This document shows positions 39,165 through 47,202 of a stretch of DNA of 64,000 nucleotides, piece after piece. The notes beneath the pieces are model-generated. The model was not told where the DNA came from and made no database searches. It saw nothing but the letters and a program-made list of their open reading frames with translations. The translations under genes were made by a program, and so were the position numbers. The DNA lies in assembly GCA_030526405.1 (NCBI GenBank), contig JAUNCZ010000005.1:35549-99548 (forward strand), given 5' to 3'. Numbering within the stretch: position 1 is the stretch's first letter; each line of letters starts with the position of its first letter. Source of the stretch: Lachnospiraceae bacterium. Its GTDB lineage: Bacteria > Bacillota > Clostridia > Lachnospirales > Lachnospiraceae.

Positions 39165-40259
39165 TCACCACTGATTTTTCAGCAGTTCCTTCTCAAGCTG
39201 CTCGTAATCATAGTCACGCTGATGGAAATTATGGAACCGGTTGGGTGCCGGAGCAGCCTTTCCTGGCTCCTTCTCGGCGGTGGACTTCTTCTTCCGGGCT
39301 GCCTGGTAGCGCTCATCCTCCTTCTCCACATCCTTCATGGTGCGGATGTTCTGCTTTTTCCAGTTGGAGAGGATTCCCTCAGCGTAGGCAAAGCTGCTGC
39401 CCCCTGTCTTTGTTACCGTGCGCTTGCAGGCCTCCAGTACCAGGGGAAGCTCGAAGCCGTATTCATTGAGCCAGCGGTCAATATATTCCATCTCGGCAGG
39501 AATGGGTTTTCTGTTGCCGATGCCGAAGGCATTCAGAACGGAGAAATATTCCTTGCGGATGGTGGAGCTGCCCTCCTTGGCATCCTTCACGGAGGTAAAA
39601 CCGGATCTGTGCCACTCCAGCCCCACTTTCTGAATATAGTGGATGCTGGTCTTCTGGTGCAGGACACAGTACTCGATCAGATACTCCAGAAGGTCTGCTG
39701 ACATGTGCAGTGTATCATAGAAATACAGAATGCAGGAGATATCCGTATGACTCAGTGGTCTGTTCAGATAGGTTTCTGCCACATACAGGATCTGCTGAAC
39801 CTCTGCATTTTCCTCCTTCAGTGAGTGGATCTTATCCAGTGAAAGATAGATGGCAGGATCCTCTTTGTCATCCGGGGCAGAGGTCTGTTTCCCGGCAGAA
39901 GAAGACGGAATACCCTCAGGGGTTGCAGCTGGAGCGGGATCCGGAACAGCGGTGTCCGGCGTATCTCCCGGTTCCCTGAAGGCCAGTGCTTTCAGGGTTT
40001 CACCCTCCATCTCCAGAATCAGATACCCTTCGCCGGCCCAGTAGGAGAGGGCACGGAGTACGTTCTTTTCTGTGCAGGCAAAAACGTCTGCAATGGAGGA
40101 AAGGGTCAGTTCTCTTTCCGGATGATGCAGCGAGCTGAGAAGATAGATGTATATTTTTACAAAATCACCGTTGGCTCTGGGCATGGCCTCTTCAATGAAG
40201 GAATCAGGAAGAAGGGTGGTGGCCACAGAACGGCGGTCCGATAAATGTACAGATTGCAT
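39165..40259 (-). CDS. dnaD: DnaD-domain replication initiation protein
   Basis: Primosome protein of 364 aa. The N-terminal winged-helix domain (LPDSFIEEAMPRANGDFVKIYIYLLSSL region, with SIADVFACTEKNVLRALSYWAGEGYL) and a C-terminal DnaB_2/DnaD domain (LSHTDISCILYFYDTLHMSADLLEYLIEYC) flank an acidic Pro/Ala linker; a second DnaD-like segment follows (about 240-300) and the tail is Lys-rich. I chose the ATG at 40259 with AAGGGA 6 nt upstream; an ATG at 40334 would lie upstream of the predicted transcription start. It heads a dnaD-loader-prs operon on the minus strand behind a DnaA-box array. Confidence 0.86.
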   Translation of the reverse strand: MQSVHLSDRRSVATTLLPDSFIEEAMPRANGDFVKIYIYLLSSLHHPERELTLSSIADVFACTEKNVLRALSYWAGEGYLILEMEGETLKALAFREPGDTPDTAVPDPAPAATPEGIPSSSAGKQTSAPDDKEDPAIYLSLDKIHSLKEENAEVQQILYVAETYLNRPLSHTDISCILYFYDTLHMSADLLEYLIEYCVLHQKTSIHYIQKVGLEWHRSGFTSVKDAKEGSSTIRKEYFSVLNAFGIGNRKPIPAEMEYIDRWLNEYGFELPLVLEACKRTVTKTGGSSFAYAEGILSNWKKQNIRTMKDVEKEDERYQAARKKKSTAEKEPGKAAPAPNRFHNFHQRDYDYEQLEKELLKNQW

Positions 40260-40334
40260 GATCATTCCCTTATCCGGGGTACACCAGAGGCGATTCTGCG
40301 CCAGCGGATAGAACCCCATTCTTATAGTATTCAC

Positions 40335-40340
40335 AGTATA
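40335..40340 (-). promoter_or_regulatory. Extended -10 promoter of the dnaD operon
   Basis: On the minus strand TATACT (40340-40335) is preceded by TGT; the -35 position 17 bp upstream reads TTCTCA, a poor match. The start site lies about 70 nt before the dnaD ATG at 40259. Confidence 0.5.
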
Positions 40341-40419
40341 ACACAGGATAATTCTTCTGAGAACAGAAAGTTTTGCACAGCCCTCTGGCTGTGGAATTCC
40401 TGAGAAAGTGGATTGGAAG

Positions 40420-40613
40420 TGTGGAAAATGTGGATAAAGTGAACAAACAGAAAAATCAAAGGGGAAAAAATCAGGAAAACCCCTGTATTTATAAGGTTTT
40501 TTTCATTTTCCGGAAAAGGGAAGCTTTGTGGAAAAAAAGTGGATAAAGTGGTAAAAAAATCCACAGGGCCAAGAGCACAAAAATGTGCATAACCCTGTGG
40601 ATAATGTGGATAA
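40420..40613. promoter_or_regulatory. DnaA-box cluster upstream of the dnaD-loader-prs operon
   Basis: Four perfect DnaA boxes (TTATNCACA, read on the minus strand) lie at 40429-40437, 40584-40592, 40596-40604 and 40605-40613, all in the same orientation. Near matches lie at 40420-40428 and 40527-40535 (TTTTCCACA) and 40538-40546 (TTATCCACT). Three perfect boxes sit back to back in 30 bp. The array fills the 354-bp gap between murC and dnaD and overlaps the murC terminator. DnaA is known to regulate replication genes through such clusters in Bacillus. Confidence 0.8.
40552..40602 (-). terminator. murC terminator with embedded DnaA boxes
   Basis: On the minus strand the 10-bp stem 40602-40593 pairs with 40568-40559 and is followed by seven T residues; an inner TGTGC/GCACA stem (40588-40584 with 40579-40575) stacks within. 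Two DnaA boxes lie in the stem and loop. Confidence 0.8.
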
Positions 40614-41993
40614 CTACATGCCAAGAAGCATTTCGCCAATATTTACAACGTCTCCCGCCCCCATAGTTATCAACAAATCTCCTGGGGAACAATTTTTCAG
40701 CAGGAAGGTCTCAATCTCATCAAAGGTAGGCAGATACCAGCATTCACAGCCCTTCTCAAGGATCAGCTCACGAAGATCATCGGAGGAGATTCCAAGGGTG
40801 TCTGTTTCCCGGGCGGCATAGATCTCAGCCAGCACCACGTGATCCGCCAGAGAAAGCGCCTCGGCAAATTCAGGAAGCAGAGCCTTGGTTCTGGTGTAGG
40901 TGTGAGGCTGGAATACGCACCAGAGCTCGCGGTGTGGATAGTTGGCAGCTGCTTTTAAGGTTGCTGCGATCTCTGTGGGGTGATGGGCGTAATCATCGAT
41001 GATGGTCACATCACCCACCTTGCCCTTATACTGGAAACGGCGGTCTGTGCCCCGGAATTCCTGAAGTCCCCTGCGGACAGCCTCTGTATCCAGACCCATA
41101 TGACAGGCCAGAGCGATGGCAGAGAGGGCGTTGGATACATTGTGGATACCAGGCACGGAAAGGGAGAAGTGTCCGATCTCCTCTCCGTTTCTGAGAGCGG
41201 TGAAGGAGCCGTAACCCATCTCATTAAAGGAAACATCCTTTGCCTGGAATTCAGCCGATGCCTTCAGGCCATAGGTGAGAACCTGACAGGGAAGATCCCT
41301 GGTGATCTCCTCATAGCGGTCTGTGTCAGCATTGATGATCAGCGCTCCGTCCTCCGGCAGCAGCTGGGCAAATTTGCGGAAGGAATCATAGATATCCTCC
41401 AGATCTCTGAAGAAGTCCAGATGATCCGCATCCACGTTCAGGATAATGCTGATTTTCGGGAAGAAGCTGTGATAGCTGTTGGTGTATTCACAGGCCTCAG
41501 TCAGGAAGGTGCCGGACTGTCCCACCCGGATGTTGCCTCCGATGGAGGGGAGGATTCCACCCACGGAAATGGTGGGGTCTGCATCGCAGGCCAGAAGGAT
41601 ATGTGACACCATGGAGGTGGTGGTTGTCTTTCCATGGGTTCCTGCCACTGCAATGGGAGTCTCATAGTTTTTCATCATCTGTCCCAGCAGCTCTGCTCTT
41701 GTGAGCATGGGGATTCCCTTAGCTACACAGGCTGCATATTCAGGGTTGTCAGGATGGATCGCAGCTGTGTAAACCACAGCGTCCAGATCATCGGTGATAT
41801 TTTCCGCAGCCTGAGGATAATGGATCACAGCACCTCTGGCGGCCAGCTCCCTTGTGAGAGCACTTTCTTTTGCATCGGAGCCGGATACTGTGAAGCCTCT
41901 CTCCAGGAGCACCTCTGCCAGTCCGCTCATACTGATACCGCCGATTCCAATAAAATGAATATGGATCGGCTGGTCAAAATAAATTTTATACAT
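40614..41993 (-). CDS. murC: UDP-N-acetylmuramate-L-alanine ligase
   Basis: Mur ligase (459 aa) adding L-Ala to UDP-MurNAc, first step of stem-peptide synthesis. The N-terminal domain has HFIGIGGISMSGLAE, the ATP loop is GTHGKTTTTSM, and the metal/substrate region NVDADHLDFF and the C-terminal DDYAHHPTEI are present. It is separated from the dcw cluster by about 25 kb. Promoter at 42069-42097, terminator overlapping a DnaA-box array. Confidence 0.97.
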   Translation of the reverse strand: MYKIYFDQPIHIHFIGIGGISMSGLAEVLLERGFTVSGSDAKESALTRELAARGAVIHYPQAAENITDDLDAVVYTAAIHPDNPEYAACVAKGIPMLTRAELLGQMMKNYETPIAVAGTHGKTTTTSMVSHILLACDADPTISVGGILPSIGGNIRVGQSGTFLTEACEYTNSYHSFFPKISIILNVDADHLDFFRDLEDIYDSFRKFAQLLPEDGALIINADTDRYEEITRDLPCQVLTYGLKASAEFQAKDVSFNEMGYGSFTALRNGEEIGHFSLSVPGIHNVSNALSAIALACHMGLDTEAVRRGLQEFRGTDRRFQYKGKVGDVTIIDDYAHHPTEIAATLKAAANYPHRELWCVFQPHTYTRTKALLPEFAEALSLADHVVLAEIYAARETDTLGISSDDLRELILEKGCECWYLPTFDEIETFLLKNCSPGDLLITMGAGDVVNIGEMLLGM

Positions 41994-42068
41994 AATATAT
42001 TTCCTTCTGTTTGTTGTTTTCAGAAATGCATTGGCATTTCCGGTTGTATTACAGGTTCTGCGTCAGTA

Positions 42069-42097
42069 ATTATACCCCCTTTTTCTGTAAAACTCAA
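42069..42097 (-). promoter_or_regulatory. murC promoter
   Basis: On the minus strand TTGAGT (42097-42092), exactly 17 bp, and a perfect TATAAT (42074-42069), about 75 nt upstream of the murC ATG. Confidence 0.8.
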
Positions 42098-42208
42098 GAA
42101 TACAGGGAAAACAGACGTTTTACAGAAAGAATCAGATTGTGAGGAATTACTGATAATCATTCTTTACTAATGAGAAATGTAAAAAATATACACAATTAAC
42201 AGGAAATA

Positions 42209-42217
42209 TGCTATAAT
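42209..42217 (+). promoter_or_regulatory. Extended -10 promoter of glgC
   Basis: TATAAT (42212-42217) preceded by TGC. No good -35 box is seen in the AT-rich upstream bases. The start site is about 27 nt before the glgC start codon. Confidence 0.55.
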
Positions 42218-42250
42218 TTGTTTTATCAAAATTTACTAAGAGGTGATGGC

Positions 42251-43525
42251 ATGGTTAAAAAAGAGATGATTGCCATGCTGCTGGCAGGTGGTCAGGGAAG
42301 CAGACTCGGAGTCCTGACTGAAAAGGTTGCAAAACCTGCAGTGGCATTTGGCGGCAAATACCGTATTATTGATTTTCCTCTCAGCAACTGCATCAACTCT
42401 GGCGTTGATACAGTCGGTGTTCTTACCCAGTACCAGCCGCTTCGGCTGAACAGCCATATCGGCATCGGTATTCCGTGGGATCTCGATAAAAATGTTGGAG
42501 GTGTATCTGTTCTTCCACCATATGAGAAGAGTGCAAACAGTGAGTGGTACACAGGTACTGCCAATGCGATTCTTCAGAATATGGCATATATGGATTCCTT
42601 TAATCCGGACTATGTGCTGATTCTGTCAGGTGATCATATTTACAAGATGGATTACGAGGTAATGCTTGATTACCATAAGGCGAATAAAGCGGATCTTACT
42701 GTGGCCTGCATGCCTGTTCCAATGGAGGAGGCAAGCCGCTTTGGTGTTATGATCACAGATGAGACCGGACGTATCACGGATTTTGAGGAAAAACCGGAGA
42801 ATCCGAGAAGTAATCTGGCTTCTATGGGAATTTATATCTTCAGCTGGAAGCTGCTTAGAGAGTCCCTTCTGGCACTGAAGACTCAGCCGAATCTTGACTT
42901 CGGCAAACATATTCTTCCTTATTGCCGTGACAACGGAAAACGTCTGTTTGCCTATGAGTTCAATGGCTACTGGAAGGATGTAGGAACTCTGGGATCCTAT
43001 TGGGAAGCAAATATGGAGCTCATCGATATTATCCCTGAATTCAATCTTTATGAGGAGTTCTGGAAGATCTATACAAAGGGCGATATCATCCGTCCTCAGT
43101 ACATCTCTTCCGAGGCTACCATTGACAGATGTATTATTGGCGAGGGTGCAGAAATCTACGGTTCTGTTTCCAACTCTGTGATCGGAATGGGCGTTGAGAT
43201 CGGAGAGGGTACAGTGATCCGGGATTCCATCATCATGAGCCATACCAGGATCGGTGCAAACTGCCTGATTGAGAAGGGTATTGTTGCTGAGAATGTTGAG
43301 GTGGGCAACAATGTTCAGATCGGTGTGGGAGAAGAGGCTCCGAACGTTTATAAACCGGCTGTATATGGCTGGGGTCTGGCGACTATCGGTGAAAATACTG
43401 TGATTCCTGATGATGTGAAGATCGGTAAAAACACCTGTATCTCCGGTGTTACCACTGCAGAGGATTATCCTGATGGAATGCTTCCGGGCGGTGGTGCGAT
43501 TCTTAAGAAGGAGGACGGTGAATAA
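42251..43525 (+). CDS. glgC: Glucose-1-phosphate adenylyltransferase, catalytic subunit
   Basis: Makes ADP-glucose from glucose 1-phosphate and ATP for glycogen. The 424-aa protein has the nucleotide-binding [40 protein letters not shown] catalytic Asp region, FEEKPENP and a C-terminal left-handed beta-helix. I chose the ATG at 42251 with AGAGGTG 6 nt upstream. It is followed 2 nt later by glgD, the usual GlgC-GlgD pair of Firmicutes. Confidence 0.96.
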   Translation: MVKKEMIAMLLAGGQGSRLGVLTEKVAKPAVAFGGKYRIIDFPLSNCINSGVDTVGVLTQYQPLRLNSHIGIGIPWDLDKNVGGVSVLPPYEKSANSEWYTGTANAILQNMAYMDSFNPDYVLILSGDHIYKMDYEVMLDYHKANKADLTVACMPVPMEEASRFGVMITDETGRITDFEEKPENPRSNLASMGIYIFSWKLLRESLLALKTQPNLDFGKHILPYCRDNGKRLFAYEFNGYWKDVGTLGSYWEANMELIDIIPEFNLYEEFWKIYTKGDIIRPQYISSEATIDRCIIGEGAEIYGSVSNSVIGMGVEIGEGTVIRDSIIMSHTRIGANCLIEKGIVAENVEVGNNVQIGVGEEAPNVYKPAVYGWGLATIGENTVIPDDVKIGKNTCISGVTTAEDYPDGMLPGGGAILKKEDGE

Positions 43526-43527
43526 AT

Positions 43528-44643
43528 ATGAGAGCAATAGGAATTATTCTTGCCGGCGGAAACAGCAGCAGAATGGGTGCCCTTTCAGATAAGAGAGCAG
43601 TGGCAGCCATGCCTGTGGCAGGTGCCTATCGAAGCATCGATTTTGCGCTGAGCAACATGACCAATTCGCATATTCAGAAGGTTGCTGTTCTTACCCAGTA
43701 CAATGCAAGATCCCTGAATGAGCATCTGATGTCCTCTAAATGGTGGAACTTTGGACGTAAACAGGGTGGCCTGTATGTATTTACGCCAACCGTAACTGCA
43801 GAGAGCAGCTGGTGGTACAGAGGTACCGCTGACGCCATCTATCAGAATATCAAATGGCTGAAAGAGAGTCATGAGCCATATGTTGTGATCGCTTCCGGTG
43901 ACGGAATCTATAAGATGGATTACAACAAGGTACTGGAGTACCATATTTCAAAACGGGCAGATGTTACCATTGTGTGTACAGAGTGTCCGGAGAATGACTG
44001 CACACGTTTCGGTGTGCTGAAGATGAATGAGGATAACAGAATCGAGGAGTTCGAAGAGAAGCCTATGGTTTCCTCCTCCAACATCATTTCCACCGGTATC
44101 TACGTAATTCGTCGTCGTCTCCTTATTGAGATGGTGGAGCGTTGTGCCCAGGAAAATCGTCACGATCTTGTACAGGATATCTTCATTCGTTACAAGAATC
44201 TGAAGAGAATCTATGGCTACAAAATTGATGAGTACTGGAGCAATATTGCAACAGTGGATTCCTTCTTCAAGACCAATATGGATTTCCTGAAACCTGAGGT
44301 GAGAAAGTACTTCTTCGGTGATTCCTGGGGAATCTACTCCAAGATTGATGATCTTCCACCAGCAAAATACAATCCAGGATCTCTTGTTAAGAACAGTCTG
44401 GTCTCCAGCGGCTGCATCATCAACGGAACAGTGGAGAATTCTGTTCTGTTCAAGGATGTATTTGTTGGCAACAACTGTGTGATCAAGAATTCCATTATTC
44501 TGAATAATGTATACCTTGGAGATAATACCCACATTGAAAACTGTATCGTTGAGAGCAACGATACCATTCGTGCCAACTCCTATCACAACGGAGAGGACGG
44601 AATCAAGGTGGTTGTAGAGAAGAATGAGAGATATGCCATCTGA
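43528..44643 (+). CDS. glgD: Glucose-1-phosphate adenylyltransferase regulatory subunit GlgD
   Basis: Paralog of GlgC (371 aa). The N-terminal loop is IILAGGNSSRMGALSDKRAVAAMPVAG as separate blocks, with the Lys/Arg spacing altered relative to GlgC, and the catalytic [10 protein letters not shown] is replaced by SGDGIYKMDY. In Bacillus GlgD raises GlgC activity but has little of its own; the same is expected here. It starts 2 nt after glgC with GGAGGAC in the glgC end. No glgA, glgB or glgP follows, so glycogen synthase must be elsewhere. Confidence 0.93.
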   Translation: MRAIGIILAGGNSSRMGALSDKRAVAAMPVAGAYRSIDFALSNMTNSHIQKVAVLTQYNARSLNEHLMSSKWWNFGRKQGGLYVFTPTVTAESSWWYRGTADAIYQNIKWLKESHEPYVVIASGDGIYKMDYNKVLEYHISKRADVTIVCTECPENDCTRFGVLKMNEDNRIEEFEEKPMVSSSNIISTGIYVIRRRLLIEMVERCAQENRHDLVQDIFIRYKNLKRIYGYKIDEYWSNIATVDSFFKTNMDFLKPEVRKYFFGDSWGIYSKIDDLPPAKYNPGSLVKNSLVSSGCIINGTVENSVLFKDVFVGNNCVIKNSIILNNVYLGDNTHIENCIVESNDTIRANSYHNGEDGIKVVVEKNERYAI

Positions 44644-44673
44644 TTTCTTCGAAATATGACAGGTAGAAAGCAG

Positions 44674-44704
44674 CAGGGCTGCCGGAAAATTTCCGGCAGC
44701 CCTG
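44674..44704 (+). terminator. Hairpin terminator candidate after glgD
   Basis: 15-nt arms (44674-44688, 44690-44704) are perfectly complementary and GC-rich, followed by a T-rich tail without a clean T-run. Confidence 0.65.
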
Positions 44705-44793
44705 TTGCACTTTGTTCCGTTTCTTCTTTTGTTTTTCCTCCGTTCGTGGTATTGTATCAGGGAAATAGAAGATCGGAGGCAGGAGGTTTCAGG

Positions 44794-46281
44794 ATGAGAT
44801 TACCGATAGAGTTTCAGGATAGAATGAAAAGATTGCTGGGGGAGGAATATGAGGCATTTCTCTCCGGTTATGAACATACAAGACAGTTTGGACTTCGTCT
44901 GAACACCATGCGAATGTCTGAGGAGGAGTTTGAGAAGATCTGTCCTTTCCCTGTGGAGAGAATCCCCTGGATCAGAAACGGGTACTCCTATGGGGAGGGG
45001 GTATTGCCTGCCCGTCATCCCTGGTATGCAGCGGGAGTCTATTATCTCCAGGAGCCAAGTGCCATGACACCGGCAAGCCGGCTTCCTGTTTATCCCGGAG
45101 AGCGTGTGCTGGATCTCTGTGCAGCGCCCGGAGGAAAGGCCACTGCTCTGGCAGCGGCCCTTCAGGGAAAGGGAGTGTTGGTGGCCAACGATATCAGTGC
45201 CTCCAGATGCAAGGCGCTTCTTCGGAATCTGGAATTGTTCGGAGCGGACAATGTCTTTGTGACAAATGAAACACCAGAGCGTCTGGCTGAGGTGTTCGGT
45301 GGATTTTTTGATAAGATTCTGGTGGATGCCCCCTGCTCCGGAGAGGGCATGTTTCGAAAATCCCAGGAGGTGGCAGATGACTGGAGTCCGGAGAAGGTGG
45401 AGTATTTTGCCAGCCAGCAGAGAATCATTCTGAAAAGTGCAGCAGCGATGCTTCGACCGGGAGGACTTCTCCTCTACTCCACCTGCACCTTCGCTCCTCA
45501 GGAGGATGAGGGTACCGTGCAGTGGTTTCTTGAGCAGGAGCCCCGGATGCGTATTCAGAAAATGGAGCCCTACCAGGGCTTTGGTCAGGGAAGACCGGAC
45601 TGGATCGGTTCAGACAGAGAGGAACTGAAGGACTGTGTACGAATCTGGCCCCACAAGATGCACGGGGAGGGACATTTTCTGACTTTGTTTAAAAAGGAGT
45701 CAGAGGGTGAGCTGGAATCTGTTCCTGAGATGGCAATTCCGGAGCAGCAGGATTCTTTCCGGGAGGAAAAGAAGAACAAAAAGAAAGGGAAGGGAAAGGC
45801 GGACAGAAAAGAGTCGGCAGGAAAGCAGCAGATCGGCTTTTCAAAGGAGGAAAAGGCGGTACTGGAAACCTTTCTGGCAGAGCAGGGGATCCGTCTGGAG
45901 CTTTCCTCTCTGGAGTGCAGAAACGGAAATGTATATAAAAAGACGGAACTGCCCGCCGGTGTCTCAAAGCTGCGTTTTCTCAGAAACGGCCTGTATCTGG
46001 GAGAGTGTAAGAAGGGACGGTTTGAGCCTTCACAGCCCTTTGCCTTATCCCTGGGAGAGTCTGCTGTTCGCAGCAGTCTTCGTCTGAAGGGAGAGGATCC
46101 AAGACTGGAGCAGTATCTCCGGGGAGAGACGCTGATTCTTACAGAGGATGAGGTGAAGGAGCAGGGGCTGTCCAACGGCTGGTTGCTGGTGACTGCAGAC
46201 GGTTTTGCCCTGGGCTGGGGCAAGCTGGCAGGCACTGTTCTGAAGAACAAGTACCCGGCGGGATGGCGAAAAAACTCCTGA
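44794..46281 (+). CDS. RsmF/RsmB-like rRNA (cytosine-C5)-methyltransferase
   Basis: NOL1/NOP2/Sun family enzyme of 495 aa. The SAM domain has VLDLCAAPGGKATALA, the DAPCSGEGMFRK motif with one catalytic Cys and YSTCTFAPQEDE with the second Cys; an N-terminal RNA-binding part precedes it. A Lys/Glu-rich linker (about 315-345) joins a C-terminal PUA-like RNA-binding domain ending in WGKLAGTVLKNKYPAGWRK. This layout fits RsmF/YebU-type 16S m5C methyltransferases. AGGAGG lies 7 nt before the ATG at 44794; the frame is open upstream but has no better start. Confidence 0.88.
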   Translation: MRLPIEFQDRMKRLLGEEYEAFLSGYEHTRQFGLRLNTMRMSEEEFEKICPFPVERIPWIRNGYSYGEGVLPARHPWYAAGVYYLQEPSAMTPASRLPVYPGERVLDLCAAPGGKATALAAALQGKGVLVANDISASRCKALLRNLELFGADNVFVTNETPERLAEVFGGFFDKILVDAPCSGEGMFRKSQEVADDWSPEKVEYFASQQRIILKSAAAMLRPGGLLLYSTCTFAPQEDEGTVQWFLEQEPRMRIQKMEPYQGFGQGRPDWIGSDREELKDCVRIWPHKMHGEGHFLTLFKKESEGELESVPEMAIPEQQDSFREEKKNKKKGKGKADRKESAGKQQIGFSKEEKAVLETFLAEQGIRLELSSLECRNGNVYKKTELPAGVSKLRFLRNGLYLGECKKGRFEPSQPFALSLGESAVRSSLRLKGEDPRLEQYLRGETLILTEDEVKEQGLSNGWLLVTADGFALGWGKLAGTVLKNKYPAGWRKNS

Positions 46282-46288
46282 TTAAGTG

Positions 46289-46317
46289 TTGACTTTTGCT
46301 CATGGTTCCAATATAAT
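46289..46317 (+). promoter_or_regulatory. tRNA-Pro(CGG) promoter inside an 11-bp inverted repeat
   Basis: TTGACT (46289-46294), 17 bp, TATAAT (46312-46317). The arms 46293-46303 and 46329-46339 are perfectly complementary, so the -10 box sits in the loop of a DNA palindrome that ends at the tRNA 5' end. Confidence 0.85.
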
Positions 46318-46339
46318 AAATGTTGCTGATGAGCAAAAG

Positions 46340-46413
46340 CGAAGCGTGGCTCAGTTTGGTAGAGCGCTGCGTTCGGGACGCAGAGGTCGCAGGTTCAAAT
46401 CCTGTCGCTTCGA
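46340..46413 (+). tRNA. tRNA-Pro (anticodon CGG)
   Basis: The acceptor CGAAGCG (46340-46346) pairs with CGCTTCG (46406-46412); the D arm GCTC/GAGC, the anticodon stem CTGCG/CGCAG around TTCGGGA (anticodon CGG) and the T arm with TTCAAAT all fold. CCA is not encoded. An intrinsic terminator follows at once. Confidence 0.95.
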
Positions 46414-46414
46414 T

Positions 46415-46448
46415 AAAAAAGAGGATACCGAAGGTATCCTCTTTTTTT
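46415..46448 (+). terminator. Terminator of tRNA-Pro(CGG)
   Basis: 15-bp stem (46415-46429 with 46433-46447), 3-nt loop, T-run. It starts immediately after the tRNA discriminator base. Confidence 0.9.
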
Positions 46449-46462
46449 ATCGAAACTATAAG

Positions 46463-46541
46463 ATCCGACCTGCGCCCTCCGCAGGAGCGAATGCAGGTTC
46501 GGGAGCAGAGGGTGCGGCGTGCCGGTGGCACGCGAATAGCA
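46463..46541 (+). repeat. 79-bp extragenic direct repeat, copy 1
   Basis: Identical over 79 bp to 46606-46684. It contains two inverted repeats: CCTGC/GCAGG (46469-46485) and GCGTGCC/GGCACGC (near 46517-46533). No reading frame or transposase; GC-rich compared with other gaps. Confidence 0.92.
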
Positions 46542-46605
46542 CGGACCGAGCCGGGAGGCGAGACCGCAGGTTCAAATCCGTCAGCGGTTCAAAAACGGAA
46601 AAATA
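46542..46605 (+). other. Spacer with a tRNA-like 3' fragment between the repeats
   Basis: 64 bp between the two copies includes GCAGGTTCAAATCC, identical to the T-arm part of the upstream tRNA-Pro, with an ACCGC/GCGGT pair around it. No D or anticodon arm remains, so it may be the 3' remnant of a deleted tRNA gene. Confidence 0.45.
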
Positions 46606-46684
46606 ATCCGACCTGCGCCCTCCGCAGGAGCGAATGCAGGTTCGGGAGCAGAGGGTGCGGCGTGCCGGTGGCACGCGAATAGCA
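46606..46684 (+). repeat. 79-bp extragenic direct repeat, copy 2
   Basis: Exact copy of 46463-46541. It ends 25 nt before the ruvX start codon, so it also forms part of the ruvX upstream region. Confidence 0.92.
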
Positions 46685-46709
46685 GTGTATTTGTAAAGGA
46701 GGACACAGA

Positions 46710-47183
46710 ATGGGAAGAATTCTGGGACTTGATTATGGTTCAAAAACCGTGGGAGTGGCAGTCACCGATGCCCTGGGCTGGACGTCCCAGGGGGTGGAGA
46801 TCATCCGGAGAAAATCGGAGAATAAAACAAGAAAAACACTGGCTCGTATTGAGGAGCTGATCCAGCAGTACCAGGTGACAGAGATCGTGCTGGGCTATCC
46901 GGTTATGCTTTCCGGGGATGAGGGAGACCGTGTGGAGATGTGCAGGCTGTTCAAGGCGGATCTGGAGCGTCGCACAGGACTTCCTGTGATCTTCTGGGAT
47001 GAGCGTCTTACCACAGTGGAGGCCTATGAGATCATGACAGAGCTGGGAATACCCAAAAAGGACTGGAAGGAATATGTGGATATGATTGCTGCCCAGCGGA
47101 TTCTCCAGGGATATCTGGATCATCAGGAGAATGAGAAGAAAAAACAGCAGATTGCGGAGGAACTGGGCATTGAACAGAAATAA
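46710..47183 (+). CDS. ruvX: RuvX/YqgF Holliday-junction-resolvase-like protein
   Basis: RNase H-fold protein (157 aa) of the YqgF family, implicated in 16S rRNA pre-processing and DNA resolution. N-terminal LGLDYGSKTVGVAVTD carries the first catalytic Asp, the EIVLGYPV strand follows and FWDERLTT with DMIAAQRILQGYLD completes the active site. AAAGGAGG precedes the ATG. Followed 19 nt later by an MFS permease. Confidence 0.93.
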   Translation: MGRILGLDYGSKTVGVAVTDALGWTSQGVEIIRRKSENKTRKTLARIEELIQQYQVTEIVLGYPVMLSGDEGDRVEMCRLFKADLERRTGLPVIFWDERLTTVEAYEIMTELGIPKKDWKEYVDMIAAQRILQGYLDHQENEKKKQQIAEELGIEQK

Positions 47184-47202
47184 GCAGGGCAGGGGCGAAG
47201 GA

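Noticed and set aside
40420..40613. Possible replication origin
   Set aside because: Several DnaA boxes are present, but dnaA, dnaN, recF and gyrase genes are absent and I saw no DnaA-trio or clear unwinding region; regulatory array preferred.
46463..46684. Possible insertion sequence or transposon remnant
   Set aside because: No transposase frame, terminal inverted repeats or target duplication were seen; extragenic repeat preferred.
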